In this document: positions 40,717 to 51,097 of the stretch, one piece after another | Numbering within the stretch: the stretch's first letter is position 1 | Layout of the letters: the number at the start of each line of letters is the position of its first letter | Source: Niallia circulans | Lineage (GTDB): Bacteria > Bacillota > Bacilli > Bacillales > Cytobacillaceae | Assembly (NCBI RefSeq): GCF_007273535.1 | Contig: NZ_RIBP01000004.1 | Coordinates: 2,890,001-2,954,000, forward strand | Direction of reading: 5' to 3' | DNA: 64,000 bases | The notes under the pieces: model-generated | What the model saw: only the letters and a program-made list of their open reading frames with translations | Told to the model about the DNA's origin: nothing | Databases searched by the model: none | Position numbers and translations under genes: made by a program

Positions 40717-42702
40717 ATGTCTGTGGCGAAAAATCAACAACCATTTGACTATAACGATGATGCCATTCAGGTGCTGGAAGGACTAGAAGCTGTTAGGAAA
40801 CGTCCTGGTATGTATATCGGAAGCACAGATGCAAGAGGATTGCATCATTTAGTATATGAAATAGTGGACAATGCTGTCGATGAGGCATTGGCCGGCTTTG
40901 GTGAAGAAATCATCGTGAAAATCCATAAGGATAATTCTATAAGTGTTCAGGATAAGGGACGAGGCTTACCGACAGGAATGCACAAAATCGGCAAGCCGAC
41001 ACCTGAAGTAATCTTTACGATTCTCCATGCAGGTGGAAAATTTGGACAAGGCGGCTACAAAACAAGCGGCGGTCTGCATGGTGTTGGTGCTTCGGTTGTT
41101 AACGCCCTGTCTGAATGGGTTGTCGTTAAAATTAAACGAGACGGATTTATATATGAACAGCGTTTTGAAGATGGAGGAAAGCCGGTAACAACGCTTGAAA
41201 AGCTCGGCAAAACAAATCAGACCGGTACAACTATTCACTTTAAGCCAGACCCAACCATCTTCTCTACAACTACTTATAATTTTGAAACGCTTTCAGAGCG
41301 TTTGCGTGAATCAGCCTTTTTATTGAAAGGCTTAAAAATTGAGCTAATTGATGATCGCCAAGGGGAGCATGCTGTTTTCCATTATGATAATGGGATTGAA
41401 GCCTTTGTTGAATATTTGAATGAAGAGAAGGATAACCTTCATCCTGTTGTCAGCCTTGAGGGTGAAAGCAACGGAATTGAAGTCGAGTTTGCTTTTCAAT
41501 TTAATGATGGCTATTCCGAAAACGTATTGTCCTTTGTTAACAACGTTCGGACAAAAGACGGCGGAACACATGAGGCTGGCAGTAAGACGGCCATGACAAG
41601 AATGTTTAACGAATATGCACGCAAGGTCAATCTGCTTAAGGAAAAGGATAAAAATCTGGACGGCTCTGACATTCGTGAAGGATTGTCAGCGATTGTTTCT
41701 GTCCGCGTTCCAGAGAACCTGCTGCAATTTGAAGGACAGACGAAAGGAAAGCTGGGTACAAGTGAAGCAAGATCTGCAGTTGATGCAGTAGTTTCCGAGC
41801 ATCTTTCCTACTTTTTCGAAGAAAATCCTGAGACGAGCTCTCTTCTTATTAAGAAAGCAATCAAAGCTTATCAAGCACGTGAAGCGGCTCGTAAAGCAAG
41901 AGAAGAAGCTAGAAGCGGCAAGAAAAGAAAGCGCGGGGAAACAGTGCTTTCCGGCAAGCTTACTCCGGCACAATCGAAAAACCCACAAAAAAATGAACTA
42001 TATCTTGTTGAGGGTGATTCAGCCGGCGGTTCTGCTAAGCAAGGCAGAGACAGACGTTTCCAGGCAGTTCTGCCTTTAAGAGGTAAAGTAATCAATACAG
42101 AAAAAGCAAAGCTGTCTGATATCTTTAAAAATGAAGAAATCAATACAATCATCCATGCTGTTGGAGCGGGCGTTGGAGCAGACTTCAATATTGAAGATTC
42201 CAATTATGATAAAGTCATCATTATGACAGATGCAGATACAGATGGAGCACATATTCAGGTACTTTTGCTGACATTCTTCTATCGCTATATGAAGCCGCTT
42301 GTAGAAGCAGGTAAAGTGTATATTGCCTTACCGCCGCTTTACAAGGTAAGTAGAGGTTCAGGCAAAAAAGAAGTTATTGAGTATTCATGGAGCGATGATG
42401 ACTTGCAGGATGCCATTAAAAAAGTCGGCAGAGGCTATGTTCTGCAACGTTATAAAGGGCTTGGCGAGATGAATGCCGACCAGCTTTGGGATACGACAAT
42501 GAATCCTGATACTCGAACGTTAATACGCGTTAAAATTGATGATATCGCAAGAGCTGAACGCCGCATTACGACATTGATGGGCGATAAGGTGGAACCACGC
42601 CGGAAGTGGATTGAATCAAATGTAGCGTTTGGTTTAGAAGAAGAAGGAAACATTCTCGAAAATGAAAATATCGTGGTTGCAGAGGAGGGGAATGAATCAT
42701 GA
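40717..42702 (+). CDS. parE: DNA topoisomerase IV subunit B
   Basis: A 661-residue ATPase subunit that decatenates replicated chromosomes. GHKL ATPase motifs are [26 protein letters not shown] and [15 protein letters not shown]. The transducer follows, then the TOPRIM domain with [21 protein letters not shown] and the metal-binding [11 protein letters not shown]. Length (about 650) and the absence of a GyrB-style insert fit ParE, and the ParC gene follows with a 4-base overlap. GAGGTGAAAGGGG precedes the ATG. Confidence 0.97.
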   Translation: MSVAKNQQPFDYNDDAIQVLEGLEAVRKRPGMYIGSTDARGLHHLVYEIVDNAVDEALAGFGEEIIVKIHKDNSISVQDKGRGLPTGMHKIGKPTPEVIFTILHAGGKFGQGGYKTSGGLHGVGASVVNALSEWVVVKIKRDGFIYEQRFEDGGKPVTTLEKLGKTNQTGTTIHFKPDPTIFSTTTYNFETLSERLRESAFLLKGLKIELIDDRQGEHAVFHYDNGIEAFVEYLNEEKDNLHPVVSLEGESNGIEVEFAFQFNDGYSENVLSFVNNVRTKDGGTHEAGSKTAMTRMFNEYARKVNLLKEKDKNLDGSDIREGLSAIVSVRVPENLLQFEGQTKGKLGTSEARSAVDAVVSEHLSYFFEENPETSSLLIKKAIKAYQAREAARKAREEARSGKKRKRGETVLSGKLTPAQSKNPQKNELYLVEGDSAGGSAKQGRDRRFQAVLPLRGKVINTEKAKLSDIFKNEEINTIIHAVGAGVGADFNIEDSNYDKVIIMTDADTDGAHIQVLLLTFFYRYMKPLVEAGKVYIALPPLYKVSRGSGKKEVIEYSWSDDDLQDAIKKVGRGYVLQRYKGLGEMNADQLWDTTMNPDTRTLIRVKIDDIARAERRITTLMGDKVEPRRKWIESNVAFGLEEEGNILENENIVVAEEGNES

Positions 42703-45128
42703 GTTCAACAGAACAATTTCGTGATTTACCTTTAGAGGACGTTCTCGGTGATCGCTTTGGACGTTATAGTAAATACATCATTCAAGAACGGGCATTACCT
42801 GATGCCCGTGATGGCTTAAAACCGGTACAACGCCGGATTCTATATGCGATGCACGTTGATGGCAATGTGCATGACAAGAACTTCCGTAAGTCAGCTAAGA
42901 CTGTCGGAAATGTTATCGGTAATTACCATCCTCATGGTGACAGCTCCGTGTATGAAGCAATGGTCCGGATGAGCCAGGAATGGAAAGTTAGAAATTTGCT
43001 GATAGAAATGCATGGTAACAACGGAAGCATCGACGGTGATCCTCCGGCGGCGATGCGTTATACAGAAGCAAGACTTTCTGCGATATCCTCTGAACTGCTT
43101 AAGGATATTGATAAAAGAACAGTCGATTTCATTCCAAACTTTGATGATACATCCAATGAACCGACCGTTTTACCCGCAAAGTTTCCAAACTTGCTTGTGA
43201 ATGGTTCAACAGGTATATCTGCCGGTTATGCTACTGATATTCCACCTCATCATCTTGGAGAAGTCATTGATGGTGTTATCGAAAGAATGGACAATCCTAA
43301 TTCTACTGTAGATGACATAATGCAGCATATTAAAGGTCCTGATTTCCCGACAGGCGGCATTATCCAAGGTGTGGAAGGCATCAAAAAAGCCTACGAAACA
43401 GGCAAAGGCAAAATTATCGTTAGAGGAAAAGCTGCCATTGAAGATATTCGCGGCGGCAGACAGCAAATCGTTATAACAGAAATTCCATATGAAATAAACA
43501 AAAGTAATTTAGTGAAAAAAATGGATGAAATCAGACTTGATCGCAAGGTGGAAGGCATTTCAGAGGTTCGTGACGAAACAGACCGTACTGGTTTAAGAAT
43601 CGTCGTTGAACTGAAAAAAGACGCTGACGCATCAGGTATTCTTCATTACTTATACAAAAATACAGATTTACAAATTACTTATAGCTTCAATATGGTAGCC
43701 ATCCACAATAAACGTCCGAAGCTAATGGGAATTATTGATATGCTGGATGCTTATATTGAGCACCAAAAGGATGTAGTCATAAGAAGGACTCGTTTTGATC
43801 TTGAAAAAGCAAAAGAAAGACAGCATATTGTTGATGGACTTATAAAAGCACTTTCGATTTTAGATGAAGTGATAACAACAATCCGTGCTTCTAAAGATAA
43901 ACGAGATGCGAAAGATAATTTAATTTCGTCCTTCCAATTTTCTGAAGCGCAAGCAGAAGCAATCGTTTCCTTGCAGCTATACAGATTGACGAATACGGAT
44001 ATAACAGCATTGACAGCAGAGGCGGAAGAGCTCGCAAAAAAAATCGAGGAATGGTCTGCCATACTTTCAAGTGAGAAAAAGCTGCTGTCCGTTATAAAAA
44101 AAGAGTTGAAGGATGTCAAAAAACGCTTTATTTCTGAGCGTCGTACTGTTATTCAAGCAGAGATTGAAGAAATCAAAATCAATCTTGAAGTACTTGTCGG
44201 CAGTGAGGATGTTATTGTTACTGTTACGAAGGAAGGCTATATTAAGCGTACAAGTCAGCGTTCTTTTGCAGCTAGCAATGGACAGGATTTCGGTATGAAG
44301 GATTCAGACCGAATTCTCGCCAAATTGGATATTAATACAACAGAAGTTGTACTGTTGTTCACCAATAAAGGGAATTATTTATATTGCCCTGTTCATGAAC
44401 TCCCAGATATACGCTGGAAGGACCTTGGTCAGCATATTTCCAATATCATCCCAATTGACAGAGATGAAAGCATTATCCATGCTATTCCTGTTAAAAGCTT
44501 TGATGAAGGTAAATACTTGCTATTCTTCACGAAAAATGGGATGACGAAAAAGACTGAAATGACAAGCTATAAAGCACAGCGCTACAGCAAGCCCCTTGTT
44601 GCCTTAAACTTAAAAGGCGATGATGAGGTTGTAGATGTTGTTGTTACAGATGGAAAAAAAGAAATCTTAATTGCTACACACTATGGCTATGCATTGCGCT
44701 TCCATGAGGAAGAAGTTAATATTGTTGGACCAAGAGCTTCCGGTGTGAAGGGTATAGCCTTGAAGGATGATGACTTTGTTGTATCAGGTCAAATCATTAC
44801 AAATGAGAAAAGTGAATCGGTTGTTATTATTACACAACGAGGATCTATTAAGAAAATGAAATTAAGTGAATTCGAAAATGGCGGCAGGGCGAAGCGTGGC
44901 GTTGTTATGCTGAGAGAACTTAAATCAAATCCACATCGTATTGTTAATATGTTTATTGCTGCAAAGGCAGATATTGTTCATATTCATACAGAAAAAGGAG
45001 CACTTGAGGAAGTATTGGTCGAATCCATTCGATTTAATGACCGCTATTCAAATGGTTCGTTTGTAATCGACGAAACAGAAGCTGGAAAAGTCGAATCTGC
45101 ATGGTTTACCAAGCTTGCTGAAGCTTAA
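42699..45128 (+). CDS. parC: DNA topoisomerase IV subunit A
   Basis: An 809-residue DNA-cleaving subunit. The N-terminal winged helix has [21 protein letters not shown]. The quinolone-determining region [19 protein letters not shown] retains Ser82 and Glu86 (equivalent to Ser80/Glu84 of S. aureus GrlA), so it appears wild type for fluoroquinolone sensitivity. The catalytic Tyr is in [11 protein letters not shown]. The coiled-coil gate and C-terminal beta-pinwheel (from about 500) follow. It is translationally coupled to parE. A GyrA-box is not seen, supporting ParC over GyrA. Confidence 0.97.
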   Translation: MSSTEQFRDLPLEDVLGDRFGRYSKYIIQERALPDARDGLKPVQRRILYAMHVDGNVHDKNFRKSAKTVGNVIGNYHPHGDSSVYEAMVRMSQEWKVRNLLIEMHGNNGSIDGDPPAAMRYTEARLSAISSELLKDIDKRTVDFIPNFDDTSNEPTVLPAKFPNLLVNGSTGISAGYATDIPPHHLGEVIDGVIERMDNPNSTVDDIMQHIKGPDFPTGGIIQGVEGIKKAYETGKGKIIVRGKAAIEDIRGGRQQIVITEIPYEINKSNLVKKMDEIRLDRKVEGISEVRDETDRTGLRIVVELKKDADASGILHYLYKNTDLQITYSFNMVAIHNKRPKLMGIIDMLDAYIEHQKDVVIRRTRFDLEKAKERQHIVDGLIKALSILDEVITTIRASKDKRDAKDNLISSFQFSEAQAEAIVSLQLYRLTNTDITALTAEAEELAKKIEEWSAILSSEKKLLSVIKKELKDVKKRFISERRTVIQAEIEEIKINLEVLVGSEDVIVTVTKEGYIKRTSQRSFAASNGQDFGMKDSDRILAKLDINTTEVVLLFTNKGNYLYCPVHELPDIRWKDLGQHISNIIPIDRDESIIHAIPVKSFDEGKYLLFFTKNGMTKKTEMTSYKAQRYSKPLVALNLKGDDEVVDVVVTDGKKEILIATHYGYALRFHEEEVNIVGPRASGVKGIALKDDDFVVSGQIITNEKSESVVIITQRGSIKKMKLSEFENGGRAKRGVVMLRELKSNPHRIVNMFIAAKADIVHIHTEKGALEEVLVESIRFNDRYSNGSFVIDETEAGKVESAWFTKLAEA

Positions 45129-45171
45129 GAAAAAATATCCTTCACCATTATGGTGGAGGATATTTTTTTTC
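45129..45171 (+). terminator. Intrinsic terminator of parEC
   Basis: A 17-bp near-perfect stem (AAAAATATCC...CACCA with TGGTG...GGATATTTTT) and eight T. Confidence 0.9.
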
Positions 45172-45239
45172 CTTTCTTACATGTTTTTACCATTATTGGA
45201 GATGATATTAACAATGGGATTCATGTTGGAGGGATAATA

Positions 45240-45998
45240 TTGAGAAAAGAACTATTGTTCGCATTTACAGCATTTTTTTTCATGTCATTAAGTGCGATAA
45301 CTGGCGCATACGCATTAGAAAATGAGGAGCAAGAAAAAATATTATTGGAGGAACAAAAGGACTTAAACGGCGATGGAAAAATGGAAAACATGACCTTAGT
45401 TGGCATTTCTTCTGAGGATGAAGACAATTTCTATAAAAAGCTTACGATCCAAGTGTCAGACGAAAAAGAAACGACAGCAGATATAACGATGGATGGTGGA
45501 TATAATCCAAGCTTAGAACTGTATGATCTTGATGGTGATAAACAGGAGGAAATGTTTCTGACGATATCTGATAACGAACGAAACAGCAGAAAAAGATACC
45601 AATTATTTGATTATAATGGGACGGAAATAAAGGAAGTAGCAATTCCTGAATTACCTGTTATGACAAGCAGCTTTAAGGAGGATTATAAAGCAGAGCTCGT
45701 TATTGAAGGCTTAAAAACATATAATTTTGATTTATATGAACGAAAAAATACATATGAACAATTAGGCTTATACCAAAACGGGCATTTAAATGAGTCAACA
45801 GAGCTTATAATCAGCCCTTTCACTAGTCTAAAGCCTTCTAGGTATAAGCAAAAATTCGCATTAGAAGGCAAGCAAATCATCAGTGGAATTGCAGCAGTTG
45901 ATAAAATTGCCTATCTGGAAACAGTATGGACAAGCAAAAAAGATGGCTGGAAGCTAGAGAAATTTAAAGTAAAAGAAATTAGCAGCAAAACAAAATAA
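45240..45998 (+). CDS. Secreted protein with Asp-rich (FG-GAP-like) motifs
   Basis: A 252-residue protein with a signal peptide (1-23, cleavage after AYA). Two calcium-type loops are seen, DLNGDGKMEN and DLDGDKQEE, as in FG-GAP or dockerin-like repeats. The remainder is beta-rich. TTG 45240 is chosen because GGAGGGA lies before it and it gives a normal signal peptide; the upstream ATG-like frame from 45150 starts within the parC terminator. Function unknown, probably extracellular and Ca-binding. Confidence 0.75.
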   Translation: MRKELLFAFTAFFFMSLSAITGAYALENEEQEKILLEEQKDLNGDGKMENMTLVGISSEDEDNFYKKLTIQVSDEKETTADITMDGGYNPSLELYDLDGDKQEEMFLTISDNERNSRKRYQLFDYNGTEIKEVAIPELPVMTSSFKEDYKAELVIEGLKTYNFDLYERKNTYEQLGLYQNGHLNESTELIISPFTSLKPSRYKQKFALEGKQIISGIAAVDKIAYLETVWTSKKDGWKLEKFKVKEISSKTK

Positions 45999-46007
45999 TC
46001 GAAAAAC

Positions 46008-46050
46008 AATTACTCAATCATGCTTGTTGAAAGCTGGTTGAGTAATTTTG
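46008..46050 (+). terminator. Intrinsic terminator
   Basis: ATTACTCAA/TTGAGTAAT arms around a 20-base loop, followed by a short T tract. Confidence 0.65.
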
Positions 46051-46136
46051 CCTGATAAAATATTTCGTATAGCCAACTAATTTTTATGATAGTATATTAT
46101 ATATACATCTACTAAATTAGCAAGAAGGGATATTGC

Positions 46137-47198
46137 ATGTCATTTTTTATAATGTTAGTATCAGCGCTTATTGGTGGCACCGTTTTTTATTTATGTCATT
46201 TGCCATTAGCATGGCTTTTAGGGGCTATGATTGGCACATTAGCTTATGTAAAGCTCTCCAAACAAACTCCAAAACTTCCTTTTTCCTTTCGAACATACGG
46301 ATTAATTCCAATCGGTTATACAATTGGGGAACATTTTGATAAACAAACACTTATAGATATGGTCACACATCTGCCGTCCATGCTTCTAATGACAGTCGGT
46401 TTAATCCTGTTCAGTCTGTTGTTGGCAGTGGTGACAAATAAGTTGACACACAGCAATTTAAAGTCGACGATAGCAGGGAGCATTCCAGGTGGATTAACAC
46501 AAATGGTCGCCATCAGCTCTGAGATAAAGGGAATAGATCTTACCGTCGTTACGATCATACAAGTTTGCAGGATAATAACGGTAATTATGCTAGTGCCTTT
46601 TGTAGTATACAGTCCAATCCTGCACGCTGGCAGTACAGCAGTATCTGTTGCAAAAGGAGCATCTGTGAGCTGGCTGATTCTACCGTTTATAGCAATAGCC
46701 TTTATTGCAGGAATCATCGCCAAAAAATGCAAGTTTCCAACTCCATATATGCTCGGACCGCTCATTATTATTGCCGCATTGCTGCTTGCAGATGTTACTG
46801 TGCCAACGATACCAGCGCCAATTATAGCGTTAGCACAGTTATTAATCGGGATTGATTTAGGATTACAAATGAAGTTCGGAAAAATTGAAAATAAATCGCG
46901 TTTTCTGGCCGTTTCCGTCATTTCATCGATTGTGCTTGTCAGCTTTTCTTTCCTACTTTCCGCGATACTGTTGGGAATAGAAGAGAACATTTCATTATTA
47001 ACAGCATTTATCGGCTTAGCACCGGGTGGAATGGCTGAAATGGCCATATTAGGTCAAGCTGTGCAAGCAGATTTAACGATTATTACGACTTACCAGCTTT
47101 TCCGGTTATTATTTATTCTGTTTATTGTACCTATTATTATGAAAAGAGTTTTCCTGTATATGGAAAGAAGAAAAGAGATAAAGACAGTAATAAAGTGA
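46137..47198 (+). CDS. AbrB-family membrane protein (AbrB duplication, TIGR03082 type)
   Basis: A 353-residue protein with about ten membrane helices in two homologous halves. The duplicated motif is AWLLGAMIGTLAYVKL in half one and TPYMLGPLIIIAALLL in half two. Conserved SIPGGLTQMVAISSEIKG and GLAPGGMAEMAILGQAV mark the family. Despite its name it is a membrane transporter-like protein, not the transcription factor AbrB. The substrate is unknown. AAGAAGGGA precedes the ATG. Confidence 0.9.
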   Translation: MSFFIMLVSALIGGTVFYLCHLPLAWLLGAMIGTLAYVKLSKQTPKLPFSFRTYGLIPIGYTIGEHFDKQTLIDMVTHLPSMLLMTVGLILFSLLLAVVTNKLTHSNLKSTIAGSIPGGLTQMVAISSEIKGIDLTVVTIIQVCRIITVIMLVPFVVYSPILHAGSTAVSVAKGASVSWLILPFIAIAFIAGIIAKKCKFPTPYMLGPLIIIAALLLADVTVPTIPAPIIALAQLLIGIDLGLQMKFGKIENKSRFLAVSVISSIVLVSFSFLLSAILLGIEENISLLTAFIGLAPGGMAEMAILGQAVQADLTIITTYQLFRLLFILFIVPIIMKRVFLYMERRKEIKTVIK

Positions 47199-47208
47199 AT
47201 AATAAAGG

Positions 47209-47245
47209 TAACTAGACATATAAGCTTTATGTCTAGTTTTTTGAA
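47209..47245 (+). terminator. Intrinsic terminator of the AbrB-family gene
   Basis: AACTAGACATA/TATGTCTAGTT perfect stem followed by T. Confidence 0.88.
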
Positions 47246-47665
47246 TGAAAAGCGCTTACAAAATAATAAAAAGTAAACTAGGATAATCGAACAAAAACGA
47301 ATAAAAACTATCATTAAATTAGTTAAAAGTGACATAATAAAGTGCAATATGATTAAAACAAAATCAAATTTCATCTGAAAGCATAAATATTTGCTAGTAC
47401 ATGACAGTAAAACAAAATTAACGCAGAACATTATATAAAACAGCTATAAAAGTTAAAAAATGAATTACACTTAATTTTTTATTCTGTCTCACTATCTAAA
47501 GTATACTTAATATTGAGACGAGATTTCACTTATTCCACTTTGCTTGTGATAATATATATTATGTAAACTAGAAAAATGAAAAATACTAATAATCATACTT
47601 GCTGTTAGTTTTCTCTCCTTCTGTCATAATAAATGTAATAAATATGTTTTAAGGAGCTTTTGTTC
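47246..47665. other. AT-rich intergenic stretch, no gene recognised
   Basis: About 420 very AT-rich bases. It contains a 14-bp AT palindrome (47549-47562). ORFs here are low-complexity Phe/Leu/Ile strings on the minus strand and not credible genes. It presumably holds the promoter of the next gene. Confidence 0.4.
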
Positions 47666-48394
47666 ATGTATTTTGATTTTCTCCCAGCATTAAACTCATT
47701 GCCTTTACATACATCTCTTTCAAAAGAATTACTGTTAACAACAGAATTTCAAATTTATGCTGATCAAGATCTTGTTATGTATTATTCACCACATAATGAT
47801 TATGTTAACAAGAATGCAAAAATAATCATTGTTGGCATAACTCCTGGCTGGCTGCAAATGAAAACGGCTTTTGAGGCTTATTTATCGTGCGAACAACAAT
47901 CTTTAACAGAAAAACTGCAATATACAAAAGAAACTGCAAGTTACGCTGGTACAATGCGGGCAAATTTAATTGCGATGCTTAATGAAATTGGTCTGCACAA
48001 CGCTTTATGTTTATCTAGCTGTACTGAATTATTTGCGGACGAACGCTCATTGCTTCATACTACCTCCCTTCTTAAATATCCTGTATTTTACAAAGGGAAA
48101 AACTACACAGGTCATAATCCGTCTATGAAGCACAGCAAGCTTCTTACCTCCTTCGTTTATTCCGTGTTTCCAGAGGAACTTAAGCTAATCGACAACAATG
48201 CTTTAATCATTCCACTTGGAAAAATTGTAGATGAAATGATAATGGAGCTTGATTTAGCAGGTAAAATCAATCAGCCTTATCTTACTGGCTTTCCCCACCC
48301 ATCTGGAGCAAATGGCCATCGTCTTAAACAGCTAGCGCAAAAAAAAGATCAGCTAACTCAGCAAGTGTCTGTTTGGAAAAACGGCTTAGTATAA
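47666..48394 (+). CDS. Uracil-DNA-glycosylase-superfamily-like protein, activity unknown
   Basis: A 242-residue soluble protein. IIIVGITPG (53-61) resembles UDG motif 1 (GxxPG) at the end of the first beta strand. LIIPLGKIV (180-188) matches the mid-fold 'LGk' strand, and FPHPSGANGHR (209-219) matches motif 2 (HPS). The region after motif 1 (WLQMKTAFEAYL) lacks the residues of classical UDG families. It may be a diverged DNA glycosylase or a relative acting on another substrate. ATG 47666 has AAGGAG at nine bases. Confidence 0.65.
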   Translation: MYFDFLPALNSLPLHTSLSKELLLTTEFQIYADQDLVMYYSPHNDYVNKNAKIIIVGITPGWLQMKTAFEAYLSCEQQSLTEKLQYTKETASYAGTMRANLIAMLNEIGLHNALCLSSCTELFADERSLLHTTSLLKYPVFYKGKNYTGHNPSMKHSKLLTSFVYSVFPEELKLIDNNALIIPLGKIVDEMIMELDLAGKINQPYLTGFPHPSGANGHRLKQLAQKKDQLTQQVSVWKNGLV

Positions 48395-48396
48395 AC

Positions 48397-48436
48397 AAAA
48401 AACAGCGTCCTAAAGCAATCAGAACGCTGTTTTTAA
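48397..48436. terminator. Bidirectional terminator between the UDG-like gene and the RG-lyase gene
   Basis: AAAAACAGCGT/ACGCTGTTTTT perfect 11-bp stem with a 15-base loop. Confidence 0.88.
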
Positions 48437-48440
48437 CTAT

Positions 48441-51002
48441 TTATTGTTTCCATGAATCCTTCAGCAGCAATGCATGTTTCGTTAAGTTTTTAGCTGCTTC
48501 AGGTGAAATGTTTTTACTTTTTTCTTTTTTCAGCTGATTAACAAGCTTATCAAGTGATTTTACTGCTTGCTTTGTCTTGCCTTTTTTCTGATGTTTTACT
48601 GCCTGTTGTAAGCTGCTGTGTAATTGTGTATATGTTTTTTTTGACAGCTCTCCCTTCGCCTTATAATCTGATAGTAACTGCTCTAATAGAACAGCTAATC
48701 CAGGAGTGCTAAATGTTGGAACAGGCACCTTCGACCAATCTGTATCACTTGCGAAATAAAAGCTTGGATAAGAAGGCTGATTATAGGTAGTGCTTTGTCT
48801 TGCAACACCTGTACGGTATTGGACATCATGCATAAGCGTATATAGCTTTCTGTTTGTCACTTCTGTGCTGAGATATATTCTAATCGCAGAGCTATCTGTC
48901 GTTCGGACAAGCAGCTCCTCGCGCCAATCTCCAAAAATATCAGCTACAAGCGAAGGATTGCCCTTTGTGCCGTTATTTGTTCTTGTTCCGTCTAAGGTTA
49001 GAAGTCTTCCCTTCTGCCAATCTTCTATCGTCGGTGTTACCTCAAGTGCACCGTCTACTATTTGTGTCGTCATATCTGCTGCCCATTTAATATTCATATT
49101 CGTGCCAGGTGCAGCGTCACCGAGCTTTGTTCCTTGTGCTGTATATAAACCGACACCAGTGTTTGCCCATGTTTCAAGACCGCGCTTTGTTGGGTCAATA
49201 TCACCGATAATGCCTCTTCCTGTATCCTTGCCTGTGTATCCGCCATAAATGACCTTGCCAGTCTTAGCATCCCTTAAAGTATAGCCGTAAGGCGCACCTG
49301 TTGCCCCTTCATGCACCATGTAAATCTCCAATCCAGGACGGTCTGGATCTATATCTGTCACGTGCAGAGCATCACCGTGGCCGATTCTTGCAGTTGTTCC
49401 AGGTGAAGAGCTTCCTTCAGGCAGTACGCCTGTTGAACTGTATAAAAGCGAGCCGTTATCATCTATTGTAGCACCGCCATAAACTATTTCCTGTTTGCCA
49501 TCACCATCCACATCTGCAGCCTCTAATGAATGTGCTCCTTGTGTTGTTAAACTAGCAAATTCTTTATTCGTGCCATCCTTGCCATGTGGACTGTCATTGA
49601 ATGGATTGGACATCGGTGTCCACCCGCTGTCGACATCCCACTTCTTCTGTAGATGCTTGCCGTCCCAGCTGTAGGAAACAAGGGTTGTTCTTGTATAATA
49701 GCCTCTGGCAAACACAGCATACGGCTTTTTGCCGTCAAGATAAGCCACAGTGCCTAAAAAACGGTCAACACGGTTACCAGGCTCAATTCTAGACATCGCA
49801 TAATCGCCCCACATAAGCCCATCATCATGTCTGTCTGTTTCATAATGGATGGTTTCAAGCTCTTTACCTGTTAAGCCTTCAAATACAGATAGATACTCAG
49901 GACCGTCTACGATAAACCCTTCAAATGTCCTTAAATCATTACGCGTGCTTCTGCTTGGTGCATATACATCCATGAAATAATCGACAAGGCTTTTGGCATC
50001 CTCTTTCACTAACGGGTAGCTGTATTTTTTCTCTATTCCGAATGCCTCTTCTAACGTCTTTGGCCAATTACCGTTCACGACCTCTTCATGCTTATGCCAA
50101 TTCATAAACATTTCCACCATATGGTCATAATAATCATCAGCACTCATGCGATAATCGTCTTTATTACTATAACCAGCTTTCTTATCTTCTTTTGGCATCG
50201 TAATGTACTTTTCAGACGTAATTTTGCCTTTTTTGTCATAGTGAATAACCTTTGTACCTGGTGCCGTCTTAAACATCATTACTGCTTTACCGTCCCCATC
50301 AAAATCATACACAGACATTTGCGTATAATGAGCACCTGCTCTTATATTCACACCAAGATCAATCCTATAAAGCAACGTGCCGTCAAACGTATAACAGTCA
50401 ATAAAGACATTTCCTGTATAACCCTTTTGTGATACATCCTTGGAGTTAGAAGGGTCCCATTTCACAAAATACTCATATTTGCCATCGCCATCCACATCAC
50501 CGACACTCATATCGTTCGCAGAATAAGTATACGCCTCCCCAGCAGGTGTAACACCATCAGCTGGCTTTTGGAGCGGGAGATCATAATACTGATTCGACCA
50601 TGGGCGAACCTCGTCACTTTCATCTACCTCTTTGCCGTTAACTACCGCTTTAACCTCATAGGAAGACCTTGCTGTCCCTTTTTTATCAAGGAAATTAGTG
50701 CTGTCTGTAACAGCAGCGATTTTCTTGTTATCTCGGTATACATGAAACGAGGCCCCCTTCATCCCCGTTTTCGTATAGCCTGTCACTTCCGAGCCTAAAA
50801 GCCGCCAGCTGAGGAATATCCCTTCAGACGTTTGTGCAGCAGTTAAGCCTCTGTCCAAATATTCAAGCTGAACCTTCTGCGTTGCATACTTGTCTTTTGA
50901 ACTTGCAGCAAAAGCTCCGCTTGTATCAACTAATAATAACGGCAGTGCTACAGCAGCACAAAGCGCTTTTCTTACATAGGTCGAACCTTTTTTCCACGAC
51001 AT
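48441..51002 (-). CDS. yesW: Secreted rhamnogalacturonan endolyase, PL11 (YesW-like), with FIMAH-like tail
   Basis: An 853-residue enzyme that cuts the rhamnogalacturonan-I backbone by beta-elimination outside the cell. It has a signal peptide (1-32), then a fibronectin-like start (QKVQLEYLDRGLTAAQ ... GIFLSWRLLG), and an eight-bladed PL11 propeller with repeated Ca-binding loops such as DVDGDGKYEY (169-178), DFDGDGKA and DVDGDGKQE (497-505). It is larger than B. subtilis YesW (about 620). Two reasons are visible: an extra segment at about 255-358, rich in charged and aromatic residues, and a helical C-terminal domain (about 764-853) of the FIMAH type. It is the last gene of the island, with a separate promoter region and cre-like site. 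Confidence 0.93.
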   Translation of the reverse strand: MSWKKGSTYVRKALCAAVALPLLLVDTSGAFAASSKDKYATQKVQLEYLDRGLTAAQTSEGIFLSWRLLGSEVTGYTKTGMKGASFHVYRDNKKIAAVTDSTNFLDKKGTARSSYEVKAVVNGKEVDESDEVRPWSNQYYDLPLQKPADGVTPAGEAYTYSANDMSVGDVDGDGKYEYFVKWDPSNSKDVSQKGYTGNVFIDCYTFDGTLLYRIDLGVNIRAGAHYTQMSVYDFDGDGKAVMMFKTAPGTKVIHYDKKGKITSEKYITMPKEDKKAGYSNKDDYRMSADDYYDHMVEMFMNWHKHEEVVNGNWPKTLEEAFGIEKKYSYPLVKEDAKSLVDYFMDVYAPSRSTRNDLRTFEGFIVDGPEYLSVFEGLTGKELETIHYETDRHDDGLMWGDYAMSRIEPGNRVDRFLGTVAYLDGKKPYAVFARGYYTRTTLVSYSWDGKHLQKKWDVDSGWTPMSNPFNDSPHGKDGTNKEFASLTTQGAHSLEAADVDGDGKQEIVYGGATIDDNGSLLYSSTGVLPEGSSSPGTTARIGHGDALHVTDIDPDRPGLEIYMVHEGATGAPYGYTLRDAKTGKVIYGGYTGKDTGRGIIGDIDPTKRGLETWANTGVGLYTAQGTKLGDAAPGTNMNIKWAADMTTQIVDGALEVTPTIEDWQKGRLLTLDGTRTNNGTKGNPSLVADIFGDWREELLVRTTDSSAIRIYLSTEVTNRKLYTLMHDVQYRTGVARQSTTYNQPSYPSFYFASDTDWSKVPVPTFSTPGLAVLLEQLLSDYKAKGELSKKTYTQLHSSLQQAVKHQKKGKTKQAVKSLDKLVNQLKKEKSKNISPEAAKNLTKHALLLKDSWKQ

Positions 51003-51029
51003 TTGCAGTCACCTCAGTTTCTAATATTA

Positions 51030-51043
51030 GTAAAACGTTTTCA
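51030..51043 (-). promoter_or_regulatory. CcpA cre-like site before the RG-lyase gene
   Basis: The 14-mer contains the palindromic core AAAACGTTTT and fits TGNAANCGNWNNCA except for the first two bases (GT instead of TG). It is 28-41 bp before the start codon, where binding would block transcription. Confidence 0.4.
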
Positions 51044-51097
51044 TTTTATCCTTTTTAAGGAAGCCCATTTAAAAGGACTTCCTCATGGTAATCACTT

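Noticed and set aside
42699..45128. Fluoroquinolone-resistance mutation in parC
   Set aside because: The quinolone-determining region reads DSSVYE with the susceptible Ser and Glu in place.
46316..47047. Minus-strand 243-residue ORF inside the AbrB-family gene
   Set aside because: Complementary shadow of a hydrophobic coding region; no ribosome site and no family features.
47247..47260. GAAAAGCGCTTACA, a cre-like sequence
   Set aside because: It has two mismatches to the consensus, directly follows the AbrB-family terminator, and lies over 400 bases from the next gene start.
47090..47431. Minus-strand 113-residue ORF over the end of the AbrB-family gene
   Set aside because: Low-complexity Phe/Ile/Leu string from AT-rich DNA; crosses a terminator and overlaps a real gene.
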